From the NCBI GenBank assembly GCA_026214975.1, contig CM047806.1, positions 51,353,947 to 51,417,946 of the forward strand: a DNA stretch of 64,000 nucleotides. Reading direction: 5' to 3'. Position numbers and translations under genes: made by a program. A model generated the notes under the pieces. That model saw nothing but the letters and a program-made list of their open reading frames with translations. It made no database searches and was not told the DNA's origin. This stretch comes from Gentiana macrophylla. Taxonomy: Eukaryota > Streptophyta > Magnoliopsida > Gentianales > Gentianaceae. Positions 45,801 to 54,955 of the stretch are shown here, piece after piece (within the stretch, counting starts at the first letter, position 1; each line of letters starts with the position of its first letter).

Positions 45801-47562
45801 GCCATGCCTTATGATTCTTTCCAGCGCTTTTCAAGCTGGTGCATCCATTATCAAGGTATTTTTTCATGTTTGAAAATATACGTCTTTCGTTTTCACTCTG
45901 AAAATGGTCGGACAGTTCTAAGTTCAGTTGTTTCAGGTGTTTGAAATTAATTTTTGTACCTGTATGTAGGAATCCGTTTTTCTTGATGCTGCAAGCCGCC
46001 TTAAGGTGTGTATTGATGATTTTGTAATTTGTCACACTTTTTTTTTTTCCTTTGGTTAACCATCATATCCTGCGATTGGAGATGTTTCAAGTTTCAACAC
46101 AAAGCATTTTTAAATCTAGTGTTCATACAGGGAAGGCCTCTGGACATCTTTGTCGTCAATTCTTTTGGATCTCTGTTCCAGGTACTTTTTGTACAATATT
46201 TATCTTTTCAGGGACTTTTTTGGGTTTGCAGGGGAAAAGGGGGGCAGTTTTTAAACATTGTTCTAATTTTTTTCATGGATTCTCTAATAATAGGTATCTT
46301 TGACTAATGGTTGTCACAATGGTTAACGCATGATACTGTCCATGCCTGATGATTTCTAGGTGTGTGTGTTGGAATGCAGGCTCTTTTTGTGTTTCTTTTT
46401 CTTCCCATATTGTCAAACCTGAAGGGTATACCATTCTCTCAGCTCCCTGCTTACCTGAAAAGTGGTGCTGCTTGCTTCCTCAATTCTGGATTCAATACAG
46501 CTGGTAAAGTTCCTTAATATATGAGCATATTTGATTACGCTGAAAGGATATTTCAGACTGGGTAATTTAATGCTTGCATATTTTGTTTCTACTGTCTGTC
46601 GACCGATCATCTTTTCTTCTCAGAGTGAACTATGGTTTAATGCTATGTGGTGATCATGCTTGGGTGGTAGTGCTGGTGGTGGCATCATATATTGCCTGTG
46701 TATAAGTGTATAACCCTCTGGGACTCCTGACTTACGGTTATCCTCCAAATTGCTTTGATGAACTATGGTTTAATGCTAGTCGTAATGAAGTTTACCATTG
46801 TGAGACAAACATTTATGCTTGATTAACCTTTTGCTCTGACCCTTTCCTAGTTTGTCGTCTGGATTATTACACGAAGAATGATTTTAAAAAATGACCTGTG
46901 GTAACAGGCTCAACCTTTCCTTTGGATCTTGTATATACAGGACATTTTCATGCACCCCACTGTTCTTTACCTTTAGAAAATTTAAAAGAAGAATAAGATT
47001 ATGTTTCTAAGAATCAACCTGCTTAGAACTTTTCATTTAGTTCAAGTTACATGACTAAACAACCCTTTATTACGTGTCCGACAATTTTATTTACATTTTT
47101 TTTTTCTATTTAACCTGTAACTTTGGCATTATCGTAATTGACTTGGCTTGATTGTTGGTTAGGGTGTGAGGGTGCTCCATTGCTACCCATGGTGTACATA
47201 GCATCCAATATTTGTTTCAACATATCGTTGCTCCACCTTGTAAAGATCTCCTCTGCAGTTGTTGCTTCCTTGGCTGCAATGTCATCAGGTTCAATGGGTT
47301 TAGATTCAGTTTTTGTGATTCCTATTTGTCGTTAGGAAAATGATATGATTTGTTGTTGAAACGAGCACTTTAATCCGTCGTTGTTGTTGTTGTTGTTGCA
47401 GTTCCAATATCAATATATGTGCTTACACTTTCATTGCCGCCATATCTACCTGGGGGTGTAGCTTTGAGCCCTTTCTTTCATATGGGCGGCGTTGTTCTTC
47501 TCATAGGTCTTCTTTTATACAACTTGCCTCAGAATCTTATGCAGAAACCTCATATTCTGTGA
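27868..47562 (+). CDS. CLT: CRT-like transporter (CLT family), plastid thiol/glutathione transporter, 10 exons
   Basis: Exons: 27868-28265, 29557-29702, 31372-31409, 33989-34104, 45756-45855, 45970-46005, 46131-46181, 46380-46503, 47163-47288, 47402-47562 (TGA). All introns are GT-AG, phases agree and the sum is 1296 bases (431 codons plus stop). The product resembles plant CRT-like transporters of the drug/metabolite superfamily, relatives of the Plasmodium chloroquine-resistance transporter. Family members in Arabidopsis export glutathione and gamma-glutamylcysteine from plastids. Seen: a Ser/Pro/Phe-rich N-terminus like a transit peptide (residues 1 to about 85); the first membrane segment with [47 protein letters not shown] across exons 2-3; [13 protein letters not shown] across exons 5-6; [15 protein letters not shown] in exon 9; and a hydrophobic C-terminus. 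An alternative start at 27814 would add 18 residues. Intron 4 is 11.65 kb because of two retrotransposons. Function is inferred from family. Confidence 0.92.
28266..29556 (+). other. CLT intron 1
   Basis: The donor gtacat at 28266 and acceptor ctgcag at 29551-29556 define it. It is AT-rich and contains a perfect 39-bp tandem duplication at 29062-29139. Otherwise nothing is recognised. Confidence 0.85.
29062..29139. repeat. Perfect 39-bp tandem duplication in CLT intron 1
   Basis: The 39-base unit beginning ataaatgagcatctaaag and ending cagaaaactt occurs at 29062-29100 and again at 29101-29139 without differences. Confidence 0.95.
29886..30215 (+). mobile_element. TRIM (miniature LTR retrotransposon) in CLT intron 2
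   Basis: Short terminal repeats of 71-75 bp lie at 29886-29956 and 30141-30215, both starting TGTTGAAGT and ending AATTCAACA. Directly after the first is tgatatcgaagc, a degenerate form of the TGGTATCAGAGC primer-binding site. Directly before the second is the polypurine tract gcgagggggca. Perfect 5-bp target duplications ATAGA occur at 29881-29885 and 30216-30220. The 184-bp interior has no coding frame. This architecture defines a terminal-repeat retrotransposon in miniature. It depends on proteins of other LTR elements. Confidence 0.88.
30290..31260 (-). pseudogene. Copia relic (RNase H part) in CLT intron 2
   Basis: On the minus strand 30361-30657 encodes [35 protein letters not shown] and [10 protein letters not shown]. 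30667-30954 encodes [20 protein letters not shown] and [13 protein letters not shown]. 30890-31072 encodes [16 protein letters not shown]. Together these are the copia polymerase end and RNase H. A block around 30399-30440 (cagccaacacgactaatgtcc) recurs at 31130-31170, consistent with pieces of an LTR or its junction on both sides. Gag, protease, integrase and most polymerase are missing. Confidence 0.8.
32215..32880 (-). pseudogene. Copia relic (RNase H part) in CLT intron 3
   Basis: The minus strand at 32270-32400 reads like the C-terminal RNase H block ([20 protein letters not shown], with IDRQFI). 32480-32880 holds further out-of-frame remnants (SGYC-, [20 protein letters not shown], then R-H-L-V-R-L-N-F-L). 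No LTRs are recognised. A T-run lies next to it at 32161-32180. Confidence 0.7.
33501..33721. mobile_element. Stowaway-type MITE in CLT intron 3
   Basis: The right end, inverted, reads CTACCTCCGTCTCGAAATATAGG and the left end CTAGATCTGTCCCAAAATATAGG. This is the familiar CTCCCTCCGTCCCAAAATATAGG Stowaway terminus with a few changes. Both ends are flanked by TA (33499-33500 and 33722-33723). The 221-bp length and lack of a coding frame fit a Tc1/mariner-derived MITE. Confidence 0.85.
34634..34878 (-). repeat. Left (3') LTR of element 5
   Basis: On the minus strand it starts TGTTGATTAGTGGTG after the polypurine tract and ends TTTCTACA. Length is 245 bp. Confidence 0.8.
34880..36660 (-). pseudogene. 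Element 5 pol 3' half: linker, second RT copy, RNase H
   Basis: On the minus strand this reads [15 protein letters not shown] in the linker, then [56 protein letters not shown] (36084-36332), [18 protein letters not shown] and [19 protein letters not shown] (35765-36070). [20 protein letters not shown] and [12 protein letters not shown] follow at 35433-35618. RNase H remnants run from 35430 down to 34900 ([27 protein letters not shown]). Catalytic Y-V-D-D is present. Stops and frameshifts separate the blocks. Confidence 0.85.
36720..37535 (-). pseudogene. Element 5 linker and first RT N-terminal copy
   Basis: On the minus strand 36660-37376 is an open frame of 238 codons. It has an acidic linker ([20 protein letters not shown], then [20 protein letters not shown]), [59 protein letters not shown] and [13 protein letters not shown]. 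It then breaks off before the LDVKNAFL block expected next, running into [12 protein letters not shown] and a stop. The same region is repeated, diverged, at 36084-36660. Confidence 0.85.
37536..38440 (-). pseudogene. Element 5 integrase
   Basis: On the minus strand 37939-38274 encodes [39 protein letters not shown] and [10 protein letters not shown]. 37536-37958 encodes [39 protein letters not shown] and [19 protein letters not shown]. The frames overlap at about 37945, where one base change has shifted the frame between the DNG and PQQNG motifs. The catalytic D-D-E pattern is largely visible. Confidence 0.85.
38599..39821 (-). pseudogene. Element 5 Gag and protease
   Basis: On the minus strand Gag starts at the ATG at 39821 ([17 protein letters not shown], then [19 protein letters not shown]). 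It shifts frame near 39590 and continues with [20 protein letters not shown] and [17 protein letters not shown]. The zinc knuckle [13 protein letters not shown] loses its last Cys to a frameshift at about 39000. The protease block [20 protein letters not shown] at 38720-38760 is intact. Confidence 0.85.
39877..40147 (-). repeat. Right (5') LTR of element 5
   Basis: On the minus strand it begins TGTTGAATATTAGACATG and ends TTTTCTACA, directly followed by TGGTATCGAGAGCC. Length is 271 bp. It is clearly different from the partner at 34634-34878. Confidence 0.82.
40172..40439 (+). repeat. 5' LTR of element 6
   Basis: Same sequence as 45279-45582 except for a 35-36-bp gap. In the 3' LTR the string ctagccgttgga occurs twice around that segment, but only once here, so one LTR changed by deletion or duplication between short direct repeats. 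A TATA-like ctataaatagaag lies at 40350. Confidence 0.93.
40440..40451 (+). promoter_or_regulatory. Primer-binding site 1 of element 6
   Basis: TGGTATCAGAGC is complementary to the 3' end of initiator Met tRNA and directly abuts the 5' LTR. Confidence 0.9.
40452..40770 (+). mobile_element. TRIM-like interior, polypurine tract and LTR inside element 6
   Basis: After the first primer-binding site the sequence (ggtcaggggatcaatcc, tgggcctctttgttggcc, ttgtgtgcc) resembles the interior of the TRIM at 29957-30140 (aatgggttcaacgctc, tggcctctttattaggc, ttgtgtaccc). It ends in a polypurine tract acttgagggggcg, followed by an LTR-like TGTTAAAAGTGATATAAGG at 40604. That LTR holds an 82-bp near-perfect tandem duplication (40608-40689 and 40690-40771) and ends at a second TGGTATCAGAGC (40771-40782). 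The segment therefore sits between two primer-binding sites. Confidence 0.75.
40608..40771 (+). repeat. 82-bp tandem duplication
   Basis: Two units starting aaaagtgatataaggaaat and ending gatcctaatat, period 82, differing at about one base (agtataaag versus agtacaaag). Confidence 0.95.
40771..40782 (+). promoter_or_regulatory. Primer-binding site 2 of element 6
   Basis: A second exact TGGTATCAGAGC, 331 bp downstream of the first, preceding the gag leader (gctttagattttttttctgg). Confidence 0.88.
40783..42300 (+). pseudogene. Element 6 Gag and protease
   Basis: 40834-41390 holds a badly mutated Gag N-terminus. From 41391 an open frame encodes Gag C-terminus text ([20 protein letters not shown]) and an intact zinc knuckle [14 protein letters not shown] (CX2CX4HX4C) followed by WKLHGRPGK. 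The protease has the active-site block [20 protein letters not shown], then [20 protein letters not shown]. The frame runs past the GAG-pre-integrase start near 42290, where a frameshift moves coding to the next frame. Confidence 0.85.
42301..43630 (+). pseudogene. Element 6 integrase and linker
   Basis: 42287-43282 encodes GAG-pre-integrase ([35 protein letters not shown]). The integrase core follows with its catalytic acids visible: [21 protein letters not shown], and the E in [20 protein letters not shown]. Then come [17 protein letters not shown] and [21 protein letters not shown] one-base shift near 43275 moves into 43272-43631, an acidic Ser/Glu-rich linker ([20 protein letters not shown]). 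Confidence 0.88.
43714..45278 (+). pseudogene. Element 6 reverse transcriptase and RNase H
   Basis: 43714-44283 encodes [60 protein letters not shown] and [15 protein letters not shown]. After a frameshift, 44310-44912 has [13 protein letters not shown] (catalytic Y-V-D-D), [34 protein letters not shown] and [21 protein letters not shown] second frameshift near 44910 leads to 44948-45361 with [33 protein letters not shown] and [15 protein letters not shown]. All domains are present with only two shifts. Confidence 0.9.
45279..45582 (+). repeat. 3' LTR of element 6
   Basis: It begins TGTTAAATTCCAGG after the polypurine tract and ends GAGTTTACA at the GGTTT target duplication. It retains the 35-36-bp segment missing from the 5' LTR. 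Confidence 0.93.
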
Positions 47563-49835
47563 CCTCCATCACCATCACAATTCAAGTTTAAACGCTCGTT
47601 GATTCTTTATATACTTACACACACACACACACACACACACCATCATCAGGGCCAGAAACCCTACCCCTCCCTCTCCCTCTCCCTCTCCCTCCCCTGCCTG
47701 GTATGTATATATATATTTTTCCAATCAACTTTAAATTACCCCATCAATTTTTAGCCAAATTTTTTGTGCTCTTGGTGAGCCCAACCTGACTGACTCTGTA
47801 TATTTGTTGTAAACTTGTTCCAATTATTACCAACTCAAGCAAAGCAAAGCAAAGTGTTACAAAAGCTTTATTATTTATTTATACTATGTGCATAGAAATT
47901 GGTATCCAACGCATGATGGGGTATTTCTTTTCTTGTGGGATTCCTCTTCTTCTTATATAAAACTTGTAGATAGATCATTTTTTTTTCTTTCGTATATTGA
48001 ATACTAGAGATTAACAACTATTCTTATTTATAATATCGAATCGGTGAAATCATTTCACACCTACGCCAAGGGCCCATTCAGGAATATTTTTCAGCCACAC
48101 ACATGAAAGCTAAAATTACATTTTGATTTAAAAATTGTTTTATTAAATTAATCTGTTCTCAAAACTACATTTTTAAGCATAACCACATTTTTTTTACAAC
48201 AAACCTACGTTTTAATACTAAAATAAAATCTCGGATCTCAGTGAGGTCATGTGACCCCACCCTTAACTATCTAAATCCGCCCCTGACCTATGCGTTCTTC
48301 TAACTGCATGAAATAATTTCTATCTTGATCAAAGTCGAGTCAAGATGTTTGATAATTCTTTTTTTTATTATGTTAGGTATTTTCTGTACTCAATAAGTCA
48401 AGATGTTAGATTAAAAGAAAATTTTGAAATTATGTTAGATATTTTCTACATTCAGTAACTCAATATCTCCCCTAAAAAAAATAAAAATAACTCAATATCG
48501 TTCAGAAAGAACAATTGATAATATCTGATGAAATGCATGCACTAAAGTCATCATTATTTTATTTTAATTTGGAAAGTCTTCATCGTTTAAAATTTTCTCC
48601 AATATATATATATATAATATTATCGTCATGCTGGCCCGTACATAACATGTAATGCATTGACCATTTAAGTACAAACAGTAACAGATTATATTGACCATTT
48701 CTTTTCCAAAAGAGACTATATTTGCCATTACCCCCATGTTGTGTGTGTTGTTGATGGGTTTGAACAACTTCCTCTACCCCCGAAACCCCTTTAAACTTTA
48801 TCCTAAAAGAAATAGGTTAACCATCCCATCAATTTTCTCCACACCGAGGTAATTTCATTTCTTTTTTTTAATTTTTTTTATTTTAAAACTTTTCAATCTT
48901 TAAATAAATTTAAAAAAATTAGTACTTGATTTACGTTGAATGGGATATGGAAGAGGGGTACGTGCAGAGGGTATGATGTTTTACTCGTCATGTCTCATGT
49001 GTATGAAAAACAGTGGTTGCTAGCATTCGATCTCACCAGTTGCACGGGTAAAATGTGGACAAATTTTATAATATAACTTGTTGTAGCGAGTTATGCAAAG
49101 TGGCATCATTACAATCATTACAACTGCTTCTAACATACTCACACACGATATAAAAGTGTATTATGTGAAAGAGAGTAAAACGGTGAGAGCTACAATGTAT
49201 CTTGCCACTGATACAACCTTCTTACAACCGTTGCACCATAAAATCTCTCATAAAATGTGTGTGCATGTGGACTAATTGCCAGGATAAAATTTGTGACATG
49301 CAACCCGTTCTGGGAGATACAATTTTCCGCCAACTGAATACGCAAATAAACTCACAAAAACAATTTTTTTTTTTTAAAAAAAAAATTTGAAAAAAACAAG
49401 GTAAGGCAATTAATTCATGGTAAGGCCATTTCCTTTTCAACTGTTTTGTCGTAAAGTAGACAACCCTACTACTACTACTACTACTACTACAACTACAAGA
49501 AACAGTTTCGTCCCTCAAAATCATAACTATATATTATATGGAAATCATAAACGTTGTTGGCTTTCTCTCGTTTCTGGTAAAAAAACCACAGATGAGACTT
49601 GTCACCGCTCTCCCAGTTCCTATATCATCTCATCAAGATTGACAGTGTGTATATCACCTCTTCCTCCCCCAAACTAATGGTTTCTCCACCCAATAAGCGC
49701 AACCATTTTTCAACTCCGATTTCCCTACACAACCAAAGTTAGAACTTTAATCAAGCTACAATATATTATTCATTTTTCATCTCCAAAAGGATTTCTATAA
49801 TTTTGGAGAAATAAATATAACAATCATCTCCAACA
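47563..49835. other. Intergenic region between the convergent CLT and neuroguidin genes
   Basis: It contains the 3' untranslated regions of both genes and simple repeats: (AC)n at 47616-47640, (CCCTCT)-type at about 47665-47692, a short (AT)n near 48602-48616 and (CTA)n at 49466-49490. A degenerate duplication reads atgttaggtattttctgtactcaataa and atgttagatattttctacattcagtaa near 48370 and 48433. No gene is recognised. Confidence 0.6.
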
Positions 49836-52800
49836 TCAACTTACCCTACGTCTTTTGAATTTCTTTCCACTACTATTGATGCCGTCGTTTCCAAAGCCCG
49901 TTGATATCTCAGTAACCCCATCTTCAATTGGCAAACCCCGTATATCGTCAAATAAGCTCTCTGTCAAGCCAAGCAGTCTAGTACAAGTACAAGTACAACC
50001 ATAATAAATAAAATAAAGGGAAACAGTCAAAATCAACACAAGAAATCAAGAATGCAGTGTTGCAAATTGACAAGGTTGAATGAAGCTTTTACCCATTTCT
50101 GGACTTATTCATATGTTTCATCTTCATTTTCTCAGCTTTTGTAATAGGAGCACGAGTAAATTGTTCTTCTTCTTCACGTGCTCGCTTCTCCATCTTCGCC
50201 GCAAATCTTCTGTGCTCACTACTTTCGCCTCCAAAGAATTCTCTTACCTAAAATCGTTAAACAAACACAATCGAATAAGAACACATCCGAGCAACCCCCC
50301 CACTAAAAAATCAGTTAAAGTTGATATCCACTTACCTCTTCAGGTTTTCCCTCTAGATCGTCTACCATTTCTCTCACAAAATCACTCTCCCCTGCCCGCC
50401 GCGCAGTTTTTTCTTCCATTCTCTTAGCATTTCTTTCCTGTCGAGACATTTTATCTTCTCCCATAATGGCACGCGTATTCTTTGGGGGTCTGTATACTCC
50501 AACCGTACCCTGAAATTCCCAAGGAAAAGAAGATGAAAATTTATTTTCTGAATTAACTATTGCCTCAAGTTGAATCTTTATGTGCTTCGAGCACGGTTTA
50601 CCACATCCAGGATGCTAAGTCAAAAATTGAAATAAAAAAACTAGGGGGGCAGCTTACCTCATGAGTTGGGATATCAAGCATGTCTGGATTTGGACGATAT
50701 TTAAGCAAGTCCTTCTTTGTGTCAGATTCCTTCTCAACCGATTTTGTGTCCTCTACAACATTCTTTGCCACACAAAGACCTGACAGCTTCTTTATCTGAT
50801 ATTCGAGTTTCTTGTCGATCGGGCGAATCTGCAAGATTTGACATGACCAAGAAAATTGCCGATGCATCTATAAGCACAATTCGGTATTGAAATAAAATAA
50901 CCGCTATAATCTCATCTTCAACTCATTATAGCTACATTGTAATAAAAGTACTAGCCAAATACTGGGGGGGGGGGGGACGTGAAAAGTTCGAAGAGGAGGG
51001 ATGATACCTTCTCCAGAAACAATCTGATTTCGACAAGGCTCTTTACAACTGGATGTCCCTCTATTGGTAAACCTTTTGCCTTGCGAAGCAAATAGTATAC
51101 AAGTGACTGGCAATAATTCAAAAGCAACAGGTGCTTGGCTTCGAGATAGCTTATTCCTTCTTTTCTCGGAAACTGGCCTTCTTTCACCTAATGGCCGAAA
51201 TACATACATAAAGGTAAAGCATCTGCAGTTATGTCTGGAAACGTATCATAGCCAATATACAAAAATGGAGACAATTGCAATAGCAATGGAAAAATACACG
51301 CACAATCATATCTCACAACTAAATTCTCAGGGGGTCTCTATGAGAAACAATTAGTTTTTGGAGCAGAATAGCAAACGCTTTTTTTTATTACCCCCAATCA
51401 GTATAGGAAGTAAACTCTGGTATTTATACCCTAACCTAGCTAAAGACATAGACTATCCACCTTCCTAATTAATATAAAGACAGCTCACGTCTCTAGTAGA
51501 TATAAAGACAGCGCAGACTAAAAGTAATCACTCAACGGCTACACCACTAAACAGCATTATTACACACACCTAACAACAGAGAAAAGGAACAGGTTATTTT
51601 TTACATCTCCAGGCGACCAGATTTGCCCATAGGAAAGTGCAATATCCTGAAGTCAAGAGCCTATCAGTTATAGAGCCTGCCCAATCTGCATTTGAGTACA
51701 CATGAATATCTCTGTTGTTGGTCTTTCTGAGCATTAGCCCTTGCCTAGGAGTCCTCTTGAGATATCTTAAAATCCTGTAAACAGCCTTCATGTGTTCATT
51801 AGTAAGATTGCATGAGCTGACTAACAAGACCAACACCATAGCTAATGTTTGGTCTAGTGTGTGATATTTGAATCAATTTACCAACAGGTCTTTGATACAT
51901 ACCTTTATCAACAAAGTTGTTATTATTTTGACCAATTTTTACAAAAGGATCAACAGGGGTGTCAACGGGCTTACACCTTAGCAAGTGAAGACTGTATCTC
52001 CTTTGGGATACAGTGAGTCCAGTTTTAATTCTAGCTACTTCCATACCAAGAAAGTACCTTAGACTACCCAAGTTTTTGATTTAATCTTTCGTGGCAAGAA
52101 ACAAATTGACTTTATGTATCTCATATTGGTTATCATACGTGAGAATTATGTCATTGACATAAACAATCAGGATAGTTTTTTTTCTAGAATGTGCAATTTT
52201 TAGTGTGATCAGATTGCGTAGAAGGATGGATAGTTTATTGTTTTGTTCTTTAATGCTGTGGCATTACTTGGTTTTTCATGTTTTGCCTTAGTAATGTTTT
52301 AGTTGCGGAATGAGGAGGCTAGGGTAAAGTTGTTTTTTGGAACACCTTGATTTACGGAGTTTGCTAGGTTTAGGAAGTCTATGTTTGTTCTTTTATATAG
52401 CCGTAGTCCAGCTTCTTGTAAATTAAAAATTACATTATAAAATAGAAGCTCTCTCTTCCTCTCTTTGTTTTCATCTCTTCTTTCAAACAGATTGGCTTTG
52501 GACAAAACCATATTTCTCAACCGCACTAGTAACTTACTAAACTAAGCTCTAAATGACTGTTTTAGTCCATATAGATATTTTCTAAGTTTGCAAGCTTCGG
52601 TTCTGACCATTTCAAATCATATCCCATAACTAAATAGTTTTGGAGAAGAATAGCAACACTTTTTTTATTCTAAAATCAATTGATTTACTTGGGGGGTAAA
52701 CACTAGGATTTATATTCTAACCTAGCTGGCAAAAACAAAGACAGAAACTGTCCACCTTCATACCCAATACAAAGACAACTCACCTTTATTATAAATTAAA

Positions 52801-53569
52801 GACGGCGCATACTAAAAGTAATTACCTAACGGCATAGTTACACACCTAACAAGAGAATAAATAACATAACACCTGAAAACTAAATATATAAATAAATAAT
52901 CAACAGTAATCTATTCCAACAAACACAAAATCATCTAGTGAACTCTAGTAACTATTCACCTAGAGCATCGAAAACAGTGTCGGTAGGAAAGTCATTGCCT
53001 CAAACACTAACGAGTATATAGCCACCAATCAGAAAATAAACAGGCTTCCACCATAGAACAAGTTTTGCCACTACTAAAAATAACCATTTGCGCAAATACC
53101 TTTGCAACCAGTTATTACTTTTCAGTAGCATTGCAAGAATAAGAAATAAAATAAAATAACAAATCCAGTTCACTTGATCTTTACCAGATCACTTATAAAT
53201 CAAAAGCAAATCTGTCAATTTATTATCTCAATTCAGCATTACACTGTTATCTAAAACTGCAACAAAGCATTAGGAAAAGCAATACTGTCAACAAAAAGGA
53301 AAAGTGCCTTACTTTGGCAGTAAGAGCGTCAACCTTCATCCTTACTTTGTTCAATCCATCCGTCATTTCCTTCAATACAACGACCATCTGCTGCGCTTCT
53401 CTGAACAATTATCCAAAAATATATTTAAGAAAAAATGCACAACATTCACGGAAGCTGCTCAGCTTATACTAAAAGCAAAATAATGACTCAAGCTAATATA
53501 CTAAATTAATCACCTGTTTATAATCTCACTTGTTTCCGGAGATATGTTATCTTCCACCATTGTCGTCAT
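49836..53569 (-). CDS. NGDN: Neuroguidin/Lcp5-like protein, Sas10/Utp3/C1D family, 7 coding exons
   Basis: Coding exons on the minus strand: 53514-53569, 53313-53400, 51008-51187, 50658-50828, 50336-50509, 50093-50247, 49836-49977. All introns are GT-AG, phases agree and the sum is 966 bases (321 codons plus stop), the usual size for the family. The Sas10/Utp3 domain spans residues about 20-115, with the hallmark GISYLEAKHLLLLNYCQSLV and GHPVVKSLVEIRLFLEKIRP. Then come KYRPNPDM, VYRPPKNTRAIMGEDK, the KMSRQERNAKRMEEKTARR helix, LLGLTESLFDDI and a basic C-terminal KKFKRRR. Relatives (yeast Lcp5, animal neuroguidin) are nucleolar proteins of the small-subunit processome acting in 18S rRNA maturation, and this role is inferred. 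The frame stays open upstream to an ATG at 53833, so an N-terminal extension with a small spliced intron is possible. The second coding intron carries a gutted copia element. Confidence 0.92.
51359..52851 (-). mobile_element. Gutted copia element in neuroguidin intron 2
   Basis: Two related terminal repeats lie at 51359-51575 and 52641-52851. On the minus strand both start TGTTAGGTGTGT and end CTATTCT(G/T)CTCCA, and they share AACGGC, the atttata-ccctaacctagct block and the gcgca-actaaaagtaat block. Between them on the minus strand are RNase H text at 51594-51839 (VYSNADWAGSITDRLLTSGY) and polymerase-end text at 51799-52071 (GSLRYFLGMEVARIKTGLTV, LIQISHTRPNISYGVGLVSQ). Gag, protease and integrase are absent, and 52200-52520 is unrelated AT-rich sequence. 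No matching target duplication was found. Confidence 0.75.
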
Positions 53570-53833
53570 TGGCGAAATCCAGGAATTTATTATGGGTCTT
53601 GGTTTTCGCTTTTCAAAAGAAGAGATATATATCCTCAAAAAAAAAAAAAAAAAAAATACTGATACAAAACAACTAAAAAAGGACATAAAGTATGAAAATA
53701 AAATAAAAAACAAACCGAAATTTACCTGAAATGGAAGCAGCACTGCAGCAGCCAAGCAATTGGGCTGGACTGTATGAGGCCGGAGGGAGGGAGGCAGCGG
53801 CGTGGCTAGAGCACGGCGGTCCGGCGGCGGCAA

Positions 53834-54000
53834 GGGGATGAACGCAGTTGAGGTCTTGAGGAAGAAGGGGGAAAAGTAAGTCTGAGGCGAGCAGCAGGAG
53901 GGAATGAGGTTTCTTATATGAAGTTTAATTTTAGGGTATTTACTTATTTATTAGTATATCAGGAAATAAAATTAAAAATAAAAAATAAATGGTGGTCCTA
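53834..54000 (-). promoter_or_regulatory. Putative promoter of the neuroguidin gene
   Basis: Upstream of the possible 5' exon, the minus strand has a TATA-like catataag at 53912-53919. This is followed by C/T-rich leader sequence and a GC-rich block at 53740-53890, usual for a plant 5' untranslated region. Its position is inferred. Confidence 0.35.
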
Positions 54001-54600
54001 TCGGTATATCTATTATTACTTTCGGCAACAATTATTTAATTTTTATTTTTTTTACTTTACATCACATTACTACTTCACACATTATATAAATATTATAACT
54101 TTAAAACAATTACACTTTAATCCATAATTTTATAAAAATTAAATTCTTTTTTCTTCCTCAAACCAAAACCCTAATCATCTTCTCCTACTCCCTTAATTCA
54201 CGCCGCCCCTTTCCTCCTCTCCCTCCGCCGCAGCCGTCGCCGCCCCTTCATCCTCCTACTTCTTCCATGTTGCAAATCAACCATCCCAAATCATCAGAAG
54301 AAAAAGCAAAAAAATCCTACTGCAACCTTTTCTTCCTCCTCCTTTAGCCGCCGCACCTTCTTCCTCCTCCTTCCATGTTGTAAATCAACCACACCATTTT
54401 CAGAAAAGAAAAAAAAAATGCTGCTGCTGCTACAAATCACTCTTCTTCTTCCTCCTCCTTTCTTCCTCAACCACTCATTCCTTCTCCAAATCGGGGCTCC
54501 CCTCTCCCATGTTTTTTTTTTTTTTGAAATGATGAAAATTGATGGCGAAATTGATGTTTTGAATGGTGAAAATGACAAAAAGTGATGTTTTTTATGGTGA
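54001..54600. other. Non-coding, pyrimidine-rich, with a repeated 21-mer
   Basis: AT-rich sequence is followed by a CT-rich block (54170-54500). The string cttccatgttg(c/t)aaatcaacca occurs at about 54262 and 54371. Reading frames are low complexity. No gene is supported. Confidence 0.5.
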
Positions 54601-54955
54601 AAATGAGAAAATTGATGTTTTGGCTGGTGGGTGTTGTGTATGTTTTGATTTGGTGGTTGTAGGAGGAGGAAGGGAGGCGGTGTTAATGGTGGGTGTTGGT
54701 GGTGTTTTGATTTGGTGGTTGTAGGAAGAGGAATGGTGGTTGTTGGTGGTGGGTGTTAATGGTGGTTGTTGGTGATGGGTGTTAATGGTAGTTTTTTGGT
54801 GGTGAGAAGTGAGTGGTGTTAATGGTGGTTGTTGGTGGTGGGTGTTAATAGTGGTTTTTGGGTGGTGTTAATGGTGTTGATAGTGGTGGGTGTTAATGGT
54901 GGTTTCTTGGGTGGTGGGAGGTGGTGGTTTGGGGTGGTGGAGATGAAGAAGATAA
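54600..54955 (+). repeat. G/T-rich minisatellite
   Basis: Irregular tandem copies of a ggtggttgttggtggtgggtgttaat-like unit, about 26-50 bases. The strand is almost free of C. The reading frame across it is Val/Gly-rich low complexity and is not regarded as a gene. Confidence 0.8.

Noticed and set aside
54294..54578. 94-codon minus-strand frame rich in Arg, Lys and Glu
   Set aside because: Translation of pyrimidine-rich low-complexity DNA, with a poly-Phe end; no domain seen.
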